DNA from: Caulobacter radicis | GTDB taxonomy: Bacteria; Pseudomonadota; Alphaproteobacteria; Caulobacterales; Caulobacteraceae | Assembly: GCF_003094615.1 (NCBI RefSeq) | Contig: NZ_QDKO01000019.1 | Span: forward strand, 124,001 to 188,000 | Direction of reading: 5' to 3' | DNA: 64,000 nucleotides | In this document: one piece after another, positions 8,832 to 17,438 of the stretch | Numbering within the stretch: the first letter of the stretch is position 1 | How the letters are laid out: each line of letters begins with the position of its first letter | Notes under the pieces: generated by a model | Databases searched by the model: none | What the model was told of the DNA's origin: nothing | The model's input: the letters and a program-made list of their open reading frames with translations, nothing else | Made by a program: the position numbers and the translations under genes

Positions 8832-9461
8832 ATGCAAGTCCAAATCTCCGGCAAGCATGTCGACGTTGGTGAGGCTCTGCGAGCGCGAGTCGCCGACGAA
8901 ATCGCCCTGAGCATCGGCAAGTATTTCGACCGAGGCGGTGACGCCGACGTCGTGATCAGCAAGGAGGGCTACGCCTTCCGGGTCGATTGTTCGGTAAAGC
9001 TGGCTTCGGGCCAGCAGCTCATGAGCCACGGCTCTGGCGGCGACGCCCACATGGCGTTCGACCAGGCCCTGGCCAAGATCGAGACGCGCATAAGGCGCTA
9101 CAAGCGCCGTCTCAAGAGCCACACCGAGGCGGCCACCGCCAAGCAGGCCGAGAACGCGGCCTTCTACGTGCTGCGGGCCCCCGAGGACGAGCACGAGGAC
9201 GAGGACTGGTCGATCGAGGAGGACCACCCCGCCGGCGCCCCGTCGGCCATGGTGATCGCCGAGACCCAGGCCTCGCTCAAGACGATGACCGTTTCCATGG
9301 CTGTCATGGAACTGGACTTGACCGAGTCCCAGGCAATCGTGTTTAGGAACGCCGCCCACGGCGGATTGTCGGTGGTCTACCGCCGGCCGGACGGAAATAT
9401 CGGCTGGATCGACCCCGAGCGCACCAAGCCGCTGAACGGAAACGGCTCGACCTTGAGCTAG
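8832..9461 (+). CDS. hpf: Long-form ribosome hibernation promoting factor
   Basis: Ribosome-associated protein that binds the 30S A/P site and, in the long form, dimerises ribosomes into 100S particles in stationary phase. The 209 residues have an N-terminal S30AE domain (about 1-110; MQVQISGKHVDVGEALR start, RIRRYKRRLKSH), a charged acidic linker with EDEHEDEDWS, and the C-terminal dimerisation domain (about 150-205) with AIVFRNAAHGGLSVVYRR. It lies between exoD and ptsN; hpf next to rpoN and ptsN is a classical proteobacterial arrangement, hence the old name sigma-54 modulation protein. Confidence 0.95.
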   Translation: MQVQISGKHVDVGEALRARVADEIALSIGKYFDRGGDADVVISKEGYAFRVDCSVKLASGQQLMSHGSGGDAHMAFDQALAKIETRIRRYKRRLKSHTEAATAKQAENAAFYVLRAPEDEHEDEDWSIEEDHPAGAPSAMVIAETQASLKTMTVSMAVMELDLTESQAIVFRNAAHGGLSVVYRRPDGNIGWIDPERTKPLNGNGSTLS

Positions 9462-9472
9462 CTGGAGCCTAA

Positions 9473-9498
9473 GCGGTCCCGGCGCGTTTCGGGACCGC
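9473..9498 (+). terminator. GC-rich hairpin between hpf and ptsN
   Basis: GCGGTCCCG (9473-9481) pairs with CGGGACCGC (9490-9498). There is no T-run, so it may be an attenuating or mRNA-stabilising hairpin rather than a full terminator. Confidence 0.4.
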
Positions 9499-9537
9499 GG
9501 CGGCCGAGCTTTCGGCGGCCGGTATAGAGCGAGCTAG

Positions 9538-10014
9538 TTGAAGTCCATGACTATCGGCGATCTTCTGGACCACGGGGCGGTGACCCTGCGCGTCAGCGCC
9601 AAGGACAAGCGCCAGGTTCTCGGCGTCATCGCCGACTTCGCCGGCCGCGTGCTCGGCATCGATTCCGACATCGCCCTCGACGGCCTGATCGACCGCGAGG
9701 CGGCCGGTTCGACCGGCGTGGGCCAGGGCGTCGCCCTGCCGCACGCCCGGGCGCCGGGCCTGGACCGCGTGCGTGCGGTGTTCGTGCGCCTGGAAACCCC
9801 GGTCGCCTTCGACGCGCTGGACGACAAGCCGGTCGACCTGTTCCTGGCCCTGTTCGCCCCGCCCGAGGCCAACACCCAGCACCTGCGGGCCCTGGCCCGC
9901 GTCTCGCGCATGCTGCGCCAGCCCGAACTGCGCGAGCAGCTGCGCCAGGCCCGCTCGGCCGACGCCGTGCACGTGCTGCTGGCCCGCGAGACCGCGACCC
10001 CGACGGCGGCGTAA
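9538..10014 (+). CDS. ptsN: PTS IIA-like nitrogen regulatory protein PtsN
   Basis: EIIA-Ntr, the terminal phosphoacceptor of the nitrogen PTS (EI-Ntr, NPr, EIIA-Ntr), a signalling rather than sugar-transport protein; in Caulobacter the pathway feeds nitrogen status into (p)ppGpp control. The 158-residue PTS_EIIA_2 domain carries the phosphorylatable histidine in GVALPHARAPG (near residue 70). TTG 9538 or ATG 9547 may be the start; the latter gives MTIGDLLDHG. A GC-rich hairpin (9473-9498) lies just upstream, between hpf and ptsN. Confidence 0.94.
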   Translation: MKSMTIGDLLDHGAVTLRVSAKDKRQVLGVIADFAGRVLGIDSDIALDGLIDREAAGSTGVGQGVALPHARAPGLDRVRAVFVRLETPVAFDALDDKPVDLFLALFAPPEANTQHLRALARVSRMLRQPELREQLRQARSADAVHVLLARETATPTAA

Positions 10015-10019
10015 GGCCC

Positions 10020-10566
10020 CTACAGCACCTCGATCTTGTAGCTGCAGCCGGCCAGCGTCTTGCCCGGGTGCGTGGTCACGGTCGAGACGTTCAGCGTGAT
10101 GCGCGTCTGCGTGGTCAGGCCGTCGGCGCTCTCGGTCTTCTCGGCGATCACCCGCTCGCCCATGAACTTGGCCGGCACGTCGATCGCCGGCTCGATCTTC
10201 AACTGCTTGGCCAGCGGATGCGGATCGGCTTCGTCAAGCACCGCCATGGGCCCCGAGCTGTTGAAGGCGATCAGGCTGGTCGTGCGGCCGAACACCTCGA
10301 TCGGCCTGGCCAGGCGGTACTGCTTGAGCATGAAGTTGGGCGACTTCACCTCGGTCAGGCCGAAATGCTTGCGCGCGTCCGCGCCCTCCGTCCCCGCCAG
10401 CCAGAAGGCGACGGTGTTGTAGCTCGGCACGTCATAGGTCTCGCAGGCGATCAGCTTGGCCAGGTCCACGGTCTTGGGATCGATCTCGTCGTCCTGGGCC
10501 ATGGCGGGGGGCGGCGCAGGCCATGGCGAGGGCCAGCCCGCCGGCGATCAGCGTCTTGTTGATCAT
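10020..10566 (-). pseudogene. Secreted hypothetical protein with frameshifted signal peptide
   Basis: I do not recognise the family. The main frame (10502 down to 10020) encodes about 160 residues starting MAQDDEIDPKTVDL, with two cysteines (ACETYD, GCSYK). Upstream, an ATG at 10566 with a good AGGAG starts MINKTLIAGGLALAMACAAP, an ideal signal peptide, but in another frame. Removing one G from the six-G run at 10506-10511 (plus strand) joins them as ...CAAPAMAQDDE, with an AMA cleavage site exactly at the junction. The frame of MAQDDE has a stop upstream and no ribosome binding site of its own. Either a real one-base mutation or a sequencing error has split an exported protein of about 181 residues. 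It is followed closely by ptsN on the opposite strand. Confidence 0.75.
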
Positions 10567-10598
10567 GGGTACGCTCCTACGGGTGGGTAAGCGCCGCC

Positions 10599-10991
10599 TC
10601 AGCGGGCGAAGATGCTCCGCGTCAGGCACGAGAAGACCAGGCGCCCGGCTTCGTCGAGCAGGTCCTGCTGGGCGATGACGATGCCCTTGCCCTCGCCTAC
10701 GGGATCCTTGCCCATCACCGTCATGCGGCCGCGCAGCAGTTCGCCGGCCGGCGGGTTGCGCAGCCAGCGCAGGGCGTCGACGCCCACGCGCTTGGTCTGC
10801 GGCCAGTCGGCCGAGGCTTCGCTGTCGAGGCGGGTCCAGATCGCGAAGACCATGGCGTCGGGCGCGCCCAGCGACGGATCCCAGCCTGGCTGGAAGGCGG
10901 CGATGAAGACGTCCAGCGCCTTCTCGTCCACCACCGTCGCGCCCAGGTTCACCACCTGACCGATCTGGATGTCGTCGAAGGAAGCCGGCAC
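10599..10991 (-). CDS. MaoC-like hotdog-fold protein
   Basis: Probable hotdog-fold protein of the MaoC dehydratase/acyl-thioester group: GTGs and aromatic residues are spaced as in MaoC domains (FDDIQIGQVVNLGATVV near the start, LLRGRMTVMGKDPVGEGKGIVIAQQDLLDEAGRLVFSC is the central sheet, given here only as residues about 85-122 of 130). Substrate unknown. I chose GTG 10991 because AGGAG lies eight bases upstream; a more distant ATG at 11081 would overlap the promoter of the divergent DsbD gene. It runs toward the frameshifted gene 33 bases away, with which it may be cotranscribed. Confidence 0.6.
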   Translation of the reverse strand: MPASFDDIQIGQVVNLGATVVDEKALDVFIAAFQPGWDPSLGAPDAMVFAIWTRLDSEASADWPQTKRVGVDALRWLRNPPAGELLRGRMTVMGKDPVGEGKGIVIAQQDLLDEAGRLVFSCLTRSIFAR

Positions 10992-11114
10992 GCGTGTTCT
11001 CCTGTCGAAGCGCCCGTCGAAGCGGACGAGCGACCTGACCACGGCGCCTTGAAGGTTGTCGAGAGCGCGCGCACGGGCCATGTGTCATCGCGAAGTTTCT
11101 TTGCAAGGTCGCCG

Positions 11115-13310
11115 ATGCTGTTGCGCAGGTTGTTCGCCGCCGTCCTGGCCCCGCTGGCCCTTCTCGCCGCCGCCGCGTCACCGGCGCGGGCCGAGGTGGT
11201 CAAGACCGGCCACATCGAGGTCGAGCTGGTTTCGCAGGAAGCCGCCGCCGTGCCCGGCTCGACCGTGTTCGTGGCCCTGCGCCAAAAGATCCAGACCCAT
11301 TGGCACACCTACTGGCGCAATCCCGGCGACGCCGGCGACGCCACCAAGATCGTCTGGACCCTGCCGGCTGGCTGGACCGCCGGCGACATCGTCTGGCCGA
11401 CGCCCGAGCGCGTGCGCGTGGGCCCGCTGCAGGACTACGCCTACAGCGGCGAGGTGCTGCTGCCCGTGCCGATCACCGTGCCGGCCTCTGCCAAGCCGGG
11501 GCAGACCGTGACCCTGAAGGCGGCCGCCGCCTTCCTGGTCTGCGAGGAGATCTGCGTGCCCGAGGACGCGGTGGTGACCCTGTCGCTGCCGGTCGTCGCC
11601 GGCCCGGCCAAGCCCGATCCCAAGTGGGGCGAGACGGTCGGGAAGGTGCTGGCCGCCGCCCCCAAGCCCGCCGGCCTCAAGGCGACCTGGAAGAAGGACG
11701 GCGAGACCCTGAAGCTGTCGGTCACCGGCGCGGCCCTGAAGGGCGCCGACTTCGCCGACGCCTATTTCTTCCCCTATTCGGGCAAGGCCATCGACCACGC
11801 CGCGCCCCAGGCGATCGAGCGCGGGCCCGAGGGCCTGACCCTGTCGCTGACCGCCGGCTTCGACTTCGGCCCGGAGGCGACGGAGGTCCCGACCGAGCTG
11901 TCGGGCGTGCTGGCGCTGAAGGGCGGCTCCTACGAGATCACCGCCACCGCCGGTGAGACCCCCGCGGGGTCTGTAGGGCTAGGCTCGCTGCCCGCGGCCG
12001 GCGCCGGTTCGACCGGCGGCTCGCAAGGCGCGAGCGGCAATGGCCAGACCGGTTCGGCCTCCATCGTCGGTGGCCTGCCGGTGGCCCTGCTGTTCGCCTT
12101 TCTCGGCGGCCTGATCCTCAACCTGATGCCCTGCGTCTTCCCGGTGCTGTCGCTGAAGGCCGCCAGCCTGGCCGCCCACGCCCACGACGCCGGCAAGACC
12201 CGCGTCCAGGGCCTGGCCTTCCTGGCCGGCGTGGTCGCCACCTTCCTGGCCCTGGCCGGCCTGCTGATCGCCGTGCGCGCCGGTGGCGAAGCCGTGGGCT
12301 GGGGCTTCCAGCTGCAATCGCCGGCGGTGGTCGCCGTGCTGTCGCTGCTGATGCTGCTGGTGGCGCTGAACCTGTCGGGCGTGTTCGAGGTCGGCGCGGC
12401 CGTCCAGGGCGCGGCGGGCGGCGTCTCGGCCGGCTCGGGCCTGGCCGGCGCCTTCCTGACCGGGGCCCTGGCGGTGATCGTCGCGGCCCCCTGCACCGCG
12501 CCCTTCATGGCTGGGGCGCTCGGTTTTGCGCTCACCCAGCCGCCGGCCTTCGCCCTGCTGGTGTTCCTGGCCCTGGCGCTGGGCTTCGCCGCGCCGTTCG
12601 TGATCCTGGCCTTCGCGCCGGGCCTGCTGAAGAAGCTGCCCAGGCCCGGCGCCTGGATGGACGTGCTCAAGCACGCCCTGGCCTTCCCGATGTACGGCGC
12701 GGCCGCGTGGCTGGTCTGGGTGTTCAGCCAGCAGGCCGGCGGCGTCGCCCTGGCCCTGCTGCTGGCCGCCGCTGTGCTGGTGGCCTTCGCCGCCTGGGCC
12801 TACGGCCTGGGCGAGACGCGCCGGTTCGCCGGCAAGACCCCTCTGGTCGCCTTCGGCTTCGCCCTCGCGGGCCTGGCTGGCGGCGTTCTCCTGACGGTCG
12901 GCGCCCTGAAGGCCCCTGTTCCCGCCACCGGTCCGCAAGTCGCCGAGGCTGGCCCCGGCCTCGTGGCCGAACCCTGGAGCCCCGAGCGCGTCGCCGCCCT
13001 GCAGGCCGAGGGCAAGGTGGTGATGGTCGACTTCACCGCCGACTGGTGCGTGACCTGCAAGGTCAACGAGAAGACGGCCCTGGCCGGCCCGCGCCTGGTC
13101 GACGCCTTCAAGGCCCAGAACGCCGTGCTGCTGAAGGCCGACTGGACCAAGCGCGACGCGACCATCGCCGCCGCCCTGGCCGAGCACGGCCGCGCGGGCG
13201 TGCCGCTGTATCTCGTCTATCCCAAAGGCGCCGGCGCGCCGGTCATCCTGCCCCAGCTCTTGACCGAAGGCCTGGTGATCGAGGCGGTGGAAAAGGCGGC
13301 GAAGGGGTAG
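11115..13310 (+). CDS. dsbD: DsbD-type protein-disulfide reductase
   Basis: Membrane thiol-disulfide interchange protein that carries electrons from cytoplasmic thioredoxin to periplasmic substrates. The 731-residue protein has a signal peptide (MLLRRLFAAVLAPLALLAAA, cut after ARA), an N-terminal periplasmic domain of the DsbC-corrector type (about 30-290) with the cysteine pair FLVCEEICVPEDA, a membrane core of about eight helices with the redox cysteines NLMPCVFP and VAAPCTAPF, and a C-terminal thioredoxin domain with ADWCVTCKVNE. I place the start at ATG 11115; the upstream ATG at 11049 would extend the N-terminus before the signal peptide. Related ScsB proteins share this layout. Confidence 0.9.
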   Translation: MLLRRLFAAVLAPLALLAAAASPARAEVVKTGHIEVELVSQEAAAVPGSTVFVALRQKIQTHWHTYWRNPGDAGDATKIVWTLPAGWTAGDIVWPTPERVRVGPLQDYAYSGEVLLPVPITVPASAKPGQTVTLKAAAAFLVCEEICVPEDAVVTLSLPVVAGPAKPDPKWGETVGKVLAAAPKPAGLKATWKKDGETLKLSVTGAALKGADFADAYFFPYSGKAIDHAAPQAIERGPEGLTLSLTAGFDFGPEATEVPTELSGVLALKGGSYEITATAGETPAGSVGLGSLPAAGAGSTGGSQGASGNGQTGSASIVGGLPVALLFAFLGGLILNLMPCVFPVLSLKAASLAAHAHDAGKTRVQGLAFLAGVVATFLALAGLLIAVRAGGEAVGWGFQLQSPAVVAVLSLLMLLVALNLSGVFEVGAAVQGAAGGVSAGSGLAGAFLTGALAVIVAAPCTAPFMAGALGFALTQPPAFALLVFLALALGFAAPFVILAFAPGLLKKLPRPGAWMDVLKHALAFPMYGAAAWLVWVFSQQAGGVALALLLAAAVLVAFAAWAYGLGETRRFAGKTPLVAFGFALAGLAGGVLLTVGALKAPVPATGPQVAEAGPGLVAEPWSPERVAALQAEGKVVMVDFTADWCVTCKVNEKTALAGPRLVDAFKAQNAVLLKADWTKRDATIAAALAEHGRAGVPLYLVYPKGAGAPVILPQLLTEGLVIEAVEKAAKG

Positions 13311-13353
13311 CGCCCCTCTCTCCAAGAGAGAGGGTTCATTGGGCAGGGCAGCC

Positions 13354-14091
13354 TCACTTCTGCTTCCTGCCGCCCCAGGGCAGGCGTTCCTTCACCCCGT
13401 CCATCGGCGTGCGGGTGGTGGTCACGGGCGGCGGGGCGACGACGACGGGCTTGGGCAGGGGATAGGCCCGCCAGCCGGTCTGGATCAGCGCCTCGAACCC
13501 CTGGCAACGCGGCATGATCCTCACCGCGCCGGTCCTGGGCCTGGCGAAGGGCGGCGGCTGGGCGACGCTCTGGCGGCGCGGATCGATGAACCGCCAGTCG
13601 CCGGGCAGGCCATAGCCCTTCTCGCCGCCGGTCTTCACCGCCTGGTAGGCGATGTTGGCGTGGAACGGCTTGACCCCGTACTTCAGCATGGCGCGCAGGA
13701 AGATGGCGTCGGCCTCGGCCCGCTTGTCCTTCTCGCCGATGGCGTACAGCCAGTCATGGACGATGGCGGCGCGGGCCGTCGGGCCCTGCGGGTCGACGAA
13801 GCCCTGGCCGTACCACGGCACGCTGGCGAAGTCGGTGACGTACCAGCGCGGCACGACGATGACCTTGCCGGTCTCGACGTCGCAATAGGGGAACTCCGCC
13901 TCCAGAGTGAAGAGCTTGCGGCCCTCCTTGGACTGGTTGAACAGCATCACCGGCTGCGGCGTCAGCGAGCTGGGCGGGGTGGGCGCCACCACCGGCACGA
14001 AGACGGTCGTCTCCTTGGTCGTCGTGCAGCCGGCGACGGCCAGGCCCAAGGCAATGGCGGCGGCGAGCGAAAGCTTGGAGCGAAGGGTCAT
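13354..14091 (-). CDS. DUF1353 domain lipoprotein
   Basis: Outer or inner membrane lipoprotein of unknown function. The ATG at 14091 gives MTLRSKLSLAAAIALGLAVAGC, with a lipobox cysteine at residue 22. Residues about 50-160 match the DUF1353 pattern, seen in both phage and bacterial proteins: FTLEAEFPYCDVETGKVIVVP, then YVTDFASVPW and VHDWLYAIGEKDKRAEAD (each shown as short motifs along the domain). The C-terminal 80 residues are proline-rich and basic. The longer upstream reading from 14160 lacks a signal and is less likely. It is convergent with dsbD, 43 bases away. Confidence 0.72.
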   Translation of the reverse strand: MTLRSKLSLAAAIALGLAVAGCTTTKETTVFVPVVAPTPPSSLTPQPVMLFNQSKEGRKLFTLEAEFPYCDVETGKVIVVPRWYVTDFASVPWYGQGFVDPQGPTARAAIVHDWLYAIGEKDKRAEADAIFLRAMLKYGVKPFHANIAYQAVKTGGEKGYGLPGDWRFIDPRRQSVAQPPPFARPRTGAVRIMPRCQGFEALIQTGWRAYPLPKPVVVAPPPVTTTRTPMDGVKERLPWGGRKQK

Positions 14092-14279
14092 GATCGTGCG
14101 GGGCGGGGAGGAAACGGGCGAGCGATGCCGTCTTCTGGCGGCCGAAATGCGGCGGATCAAGCATGGAGGTGAAGCTTTGCCGTTCGCGACAAAGGATTGC
14201 GCGCCTCGCGCGCTGTTCCACCGCGGAGCGATCCGTGAGAATGTCTCGCAAAGCCGGCTTTCGCCCTTCGGAGGTTCCC

Positions 14280-14882
14280 ATGATCACCCGTCGCCTGATC
14301 GTCGCCAGCGCCCCGCTGGTCGTGCTCGCCCCCAGCCTGGCCCTCGCCGCGCCGGCGCCGGCCTTCACCGCCAGGGACATCGACGGCAAGACCCGCTCGC
14401 TCTCCGAATTCAAGGGCAAGACCGTCGTGCTCGAATGGGTCAACGAGGGCTGCCCCTATGTGAAGAAGCACTATTCGGGGAACATGCAGGGCCTGCAGCA
14501 GGCCGCCACCGCCGACGGCGTGGTCTGGCTCAGCGTCGCTTCCTCGGCCCCCGGCAAGCAGGGCTATTTCGCCGACGGCGCCCAGGCCAGGACCTGGATG
14601 AGCGCGAAGGGCGCCAAGCCGACCACGCTGCTGCTCGATCCCGAGGGCGTGGTCGCCACCGCCTACAAGGCCAAGACCACGCCGCACATGTACGTCATCG
14701 ATCCGGCCGGCCAGCTGGTCTACCAGGGCGCCATAGACGACAAGCCGTCCAACAAGGTCGAGGACATCGCCACGGCCAAGAACTACGTCGCCGCCGCGCT
14801 CTCCGACCTCAAGGCCGGCCGCAAGGTGGCGGTTCCCGCCAGCCAGCCGTACGGCTGCGCGGTGAAATACAAGGACGCTTGA
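14280..14882 (+). CDS. Exported thioredoxin-fold protein, PRX-like
   Basis: Periplasmic redoxin of 200 residues. ATG 14280 has GGAGG nine bases upstream and starts a signal peptide (MITRRLIVASAPLVVLAP, cut after ALA-A). The thioredoxin fold follows, with FTARDIDGKTRSLSEFKGK and the single active-site cysteine NEGCPYVKKHY; the second CxxC cysteine is absent, as in the PRX-like1 group, and a second cysteine sits near the C-terminus (PYGCAVKYK). Probable thiol peroxidase or redox sensor; substrate unknown. It is divergent from the DUF1353 lipoprotein and followed by a large palindrome. Confidence 0.8.
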   Translation: MITRRLIVASAPLVVLAPSLALAAPAPAFTARDIDGKTRSLSEFKGKTVVLEWVNEGCPYVKKHYSGNMQGLQQAATADGVVWLSVASSAPGKQGYFADGAQARTWMSAKGAKPTTLLLDPEGVVATAYKAKTTPHMYVIDPAGQLVYQGAIDDKPSNKVEDIATAKNYVAAALSDLKAGRKVAVPASQPYGCAVKYKDA

Positions 14883-14887
14883 GGTTC

Positions 14888-14995
14888 AGTGCGTCCTTCG
14901 AGGCCCGCTGCGCGGGCGCCTCAGGATGAGGAAGTCAGTGCAAAGAGGTCCTCATCCTGAGGTGCAAGCCGCCGGCGAGCCTCGAAGGACGCACT
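14888..14995. repeat. Long palindromic extragenic repeat
   Basis: AGTGCGTCCTTCGAGGC (14888-14904) is the exact inverse of 14979-14995, with a second inner inverted pair around CCTCAGGATGAGG / CCTCATCCTGAGG. The whole 108-bp element folds into one imperfect hairpin between two convergent genes and touches the stop codon of the gene at 14994. This type of palindrome is common in alphaproteobacterial genomes. Confidence 0.85.
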
Positions 14996-15485
14996 ACGCC
15001 GCCGGCTGCGGGGGAGCCGTGATGACCTCGACGTTGTCGTTCAGCAGATAGACCATGTCGCGCAGGGCCTGGTCCTGGGTCTTGACGGTCTTGGCGTCGG
15101 CCATGGCGGTCAGCTTTTCCGGCAGGTCCTGGCTGATGCCGCGCAGGATGCACTTGAGGTCGTCGACCGCGCCGCGCTCCTTCAGGGTGACGTGGCCCTT
15201 CATGTCCAGCGCCGACAGCGCCTCGATCTCGGCCTTGAAGGCGGAAAAGCCCGGCAGGGCCACGGCCGGGGCGGCGGGATCCTTGGGCAGGGCCTCGCGA
15301 TAACCCTCGACGCGGGTCTTCAGGGCGCCGGCGCGCTTGACGATGTCGGCGAAGAGGGGCTCGCCCGCCACCGAAGGCGGGGCCTGGCCGGGCTGCACGA
15401 CGGCCGGAGCCTGGGCCACGGGCGCCGCCGAACCGGTCGAAGCCAGCCACAGCATGGCGGAAAAAGCGATCGCATCGCAGGACAT
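14994..15485 (-). CDS. Hypothetical secreted protein
   Basis: 163 residues, family not recognised. ATG 15485 is preceded by GGAG and starts a short signal-like segment (MSCDAIAFSAMLWLASTG, possible cut after SAA). The mature part is proline/alanine-rich at first (APAVVQPGQAPP), then apparently helical, with one cysteine (DDLKCILRG) near residue 115. Nothing in the sequence indicates an enzyme. It stands alone, convergent with the redoxin gene and divergent from pgi. Confidence 0.6.
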   Translation of the reverse strand: MSCDAIAFSAMLWLASTGSAAPVAQAPAVVQPGQAPPSVAGEPLFADIVKRAGALKTRVEGYREALPKDPAAPAVALPGFSAFKAEIEALSALDMKGHVTLKERGAVDDLKCILRGISQDLPEKLTAMADAKTVKTQDQALRDMVYLLNDNVEVITAPPQPAA

Positions 15486-15644
15486 CGGCTACTCCGGTCG
15501 AAAAACGTCATTGGTCTTCATGACGCCGAGACGGACCTTTGGTAAGCCCGGGCCCGTAAACGCCGTTTTACCACAGCGTGGCAGCCGAAAGTGGACGCCG
15601 GTCTCGGCGGCCGCTACGCGCCAAAACAAGACATGGAGACGACC

Positions 15645-17264
15645 TTGTCCGATCTCGACGCCGCCTGGATCCGCCTGGAAACCGCCGCCAAGGCCGCCGG
15701 GGAGAAGCGCATCGTCGAGTTCTTCGACACCGAGCCCCAGCGTCTCGAAACCCTGACCCTCGACGTCGCCGGCCTGCACCTGGATTTTTCCAAGCAGGCC
15801 TGGGACGAGGCCGGCCTGGAAGCCGCGCTCGATCTGGCCCACGCCGCCGGCGTCGAGGCCGCCCGCGCCCGCATGCTGGGCGGCGAGGCGATCAACAGTT
15901 CCGAAGGCCGCGCCGTGCTGCACGTCGCCCTGCGCGCCAAGGCCGATGCCGACATCAAGGCGCAGGGCGTTCCGGTGATGGCCGAGGTCGAGTCTGTCCG
16001 TGAGCGGATGAAGGCCTTCTCCGAGGCCGTCCGGTCGGGCGCGATCAAGGGCGCCACCGGCAAGCCGTTCAAGGCCATCCTGCACATCGGCATCGGCGGC
16101 AGCGACCTTGGTCCGCGCCTGCTGTGGGACGCCCTGCGCCCGGTGAAGCCGGAAATCGACCTGCGCTTCGTGGCCAATGTGGACGGCGCCGAGTTCCTGC
16201 TGACCACGGCCGATCTGGATCCGGAAGAGACCCTGGTCGTGGTGGTCTCCAAGACCTTCACCACCCAGGAGACCATGTCCAACGCCGCCGCCGCCCGCGC
16301 CTGGCTGGTCGCGGCCCTGGGCGAGGAGGGCGCCAACGCCCACCTGGCCGCCGTCTCGACCGCGCTCGACAAGACCTCGGCCTTCGGCGTGGCCGACGAG
16401 CGGGTGTTCGGCTTCTGGGACTGGGTCGGCGGCCGCTATTCGCTGTGGTCGGCGGTCAGCCTGTCGGTGGCCGTCGCCGCCGGCTGGGACGTGTTCCAGG
16501 GCTTCCTCGACGGCGCCGCCGAGATGGACGCCCACTTCGCCACCGCGCCGCTGGAAAAGAACGCTCCGGTGCTGGTCGCCCTGGCCCAGATCTTCAACCG
16601 CAACGGCCTGGACCGTCGCGCCCGCTCGGTCGTTCCGTACTCGCACCGTCTGCGCCGCCTGGCCTCGTTCCTCCAGCAGCTGGAGATGGAGAGCAACGGC
16701 AAGTCGGTCGGGCCGGACGGCAAGCCCGCCCAGCGCGGCACGGCCACCGTCGTGTTCGGCGACGAGGGCACCAACGTCCAGCACGCCTATTTCCAGTGCA
16801 TGCACCAGGGGACCGACATCACCCCGATGGAGCTGATCGGCCTCTCAAAGTCCGACGAGGGTCCGGCCGGCATGCACGAGAAGCTGCTGTCGAACCTGCT
16901 GGCCCAGGCCGAGGCCTTCATGGTCGGCCGCACCACCGAAGACGTGGTCGCCGAGCTTCAGGCCAAGGGCGTCTCGGAAGCCGAGATCGCCACCCTGGCC
17001 CCGCAGCGCACCTTCGCCGGCAACCGCCCGTCGACCCTGGTTCTGCTCGACCGCCTGACGCCGCAGACCTTCGGCGCCCTGATCGCTCTCTATGAGCACA
17101 AGACCTTCGTCGAGGGCGTGATCTGGGGGATCAACAGCTTCGACCAGTGGGGTGTCGAGCTGGGCAAGGTGATGGCCGGCCGCATCCTGCCGGAACTCGA
17201 AGCCGGCGCGGCGGGCAGCCACGATCCGTCGACGGCCGCGCTGATCGAGCGGCTGAAGAAGTAA
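15645..17264 (+). CDS. pgi: Glucose-6-phosphate isomerase
   Basis: Interconverts glucose 6-phosphate and fructose 6-phosphate in the cytoplasm. PGI signatures are present: HIGIGGSDLGPRL, VVSKTFTTQETM, FGFWDWVGGRYSLWSAVSLS and GINSFDQWGVELGK near the C-terminus, with catalytic Glu in QLEMESNGKS. I prefer TTG 15645 (MSDLDAAWIRLE), which has GGAGA at a good distance and gives 539 residues, the length I recall for the Caulobacter enzyme; ATG 15633 (METTLSDL) is an alternative. Monocistronic, followed by an intergenic repeat. Confidence 0.95.
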   Translation: MSDLDAAWIRLETAAKAAGEKRIVEFFDTEPQRLETLTLDVAGLHLDFSKQAWDEAGLEAALDLAHAAGVEAARARMLGGEAINSSEGRAVLHVALRAKADADIKAQGVPVMAEVESVRERMKAFSEAVRSGAIKGATGKPFKAILHIGIGGSDLGPRLLWDALRPVKPEIDLRFVANVDGAEFLLTTADLDPEETLVVVVSKTFTTQETMSNAAAARAWLVAALGEEGANAHLAAVSTALDKTSAFGVADERVFGFWDWVGGRYSLWSAVSLSVAVAAGWDVFQGFLDGAAEMDAHFATAPLEKNAPVLVALAQIFNRNGLDRRARSVVPYSHRLRRLASFLQQLEMESNGKSVGPDGKPAQRGTATVVFGDEGTNVQHAYFQCMHQGTDITPMELIGLSKSDEGPAGMHEKLLSNLLAQAEAFMVGRTTEDVVAELQAKGVSEAEIATLAPQRTFAGNRPSTLVLLDRLTPQTFGALIALYEHKTFVEGVIWGINSFDQWGVELGKVMAGRILPELEAGAAGSHDPSTAALIERLKK

Positions 17265-17272
17265 GGAAAGAT

Positions 17273-17435
17273 CCTTCCCCTGAAGGGGGAGGTGTCGGCG
17301 AAGCCGACGGAGGGGGACGTGATTGCTCCCTCCGGCGGCTTTATCGAACTCTGAAGGGACTTCCCCCTCCGGCCCTCCGGCCCTCCGGCCCTCCGGCCCT
17401 CCGGGCCACCTCCCCCTTCGAGGGGAGGATCTTGA
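17273..17435. repeat. Intergenic repeat with five tandem CCCTCCGG units
   Basis: Copy of the GAAGGGGGAGGTG...CCACCTCCCCCTTC palindrome family between pgi and the TonB receptor. Its right arm has expanded: CCCTCCGG occurs five times head-to-tail at 17365-17404. Other copies in the window carry one or two units. No gene lies here. Confidence 0.8.
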
Positions 17436-17438
17436 TTT

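Noticed and set aside
13354..14091. DUF1353 gene as a prophage remnant
   Set aside because: The protein has a lipoprotein signal and sits among ordinary chromosomal genes with no other phage gene nearby.
17365..17404. Tandem CCCTCCGG units as a CRISPR array
   Set aside because: Eight-base units without spacers and no cas genes; it is slippage within an intergenic palindrome.
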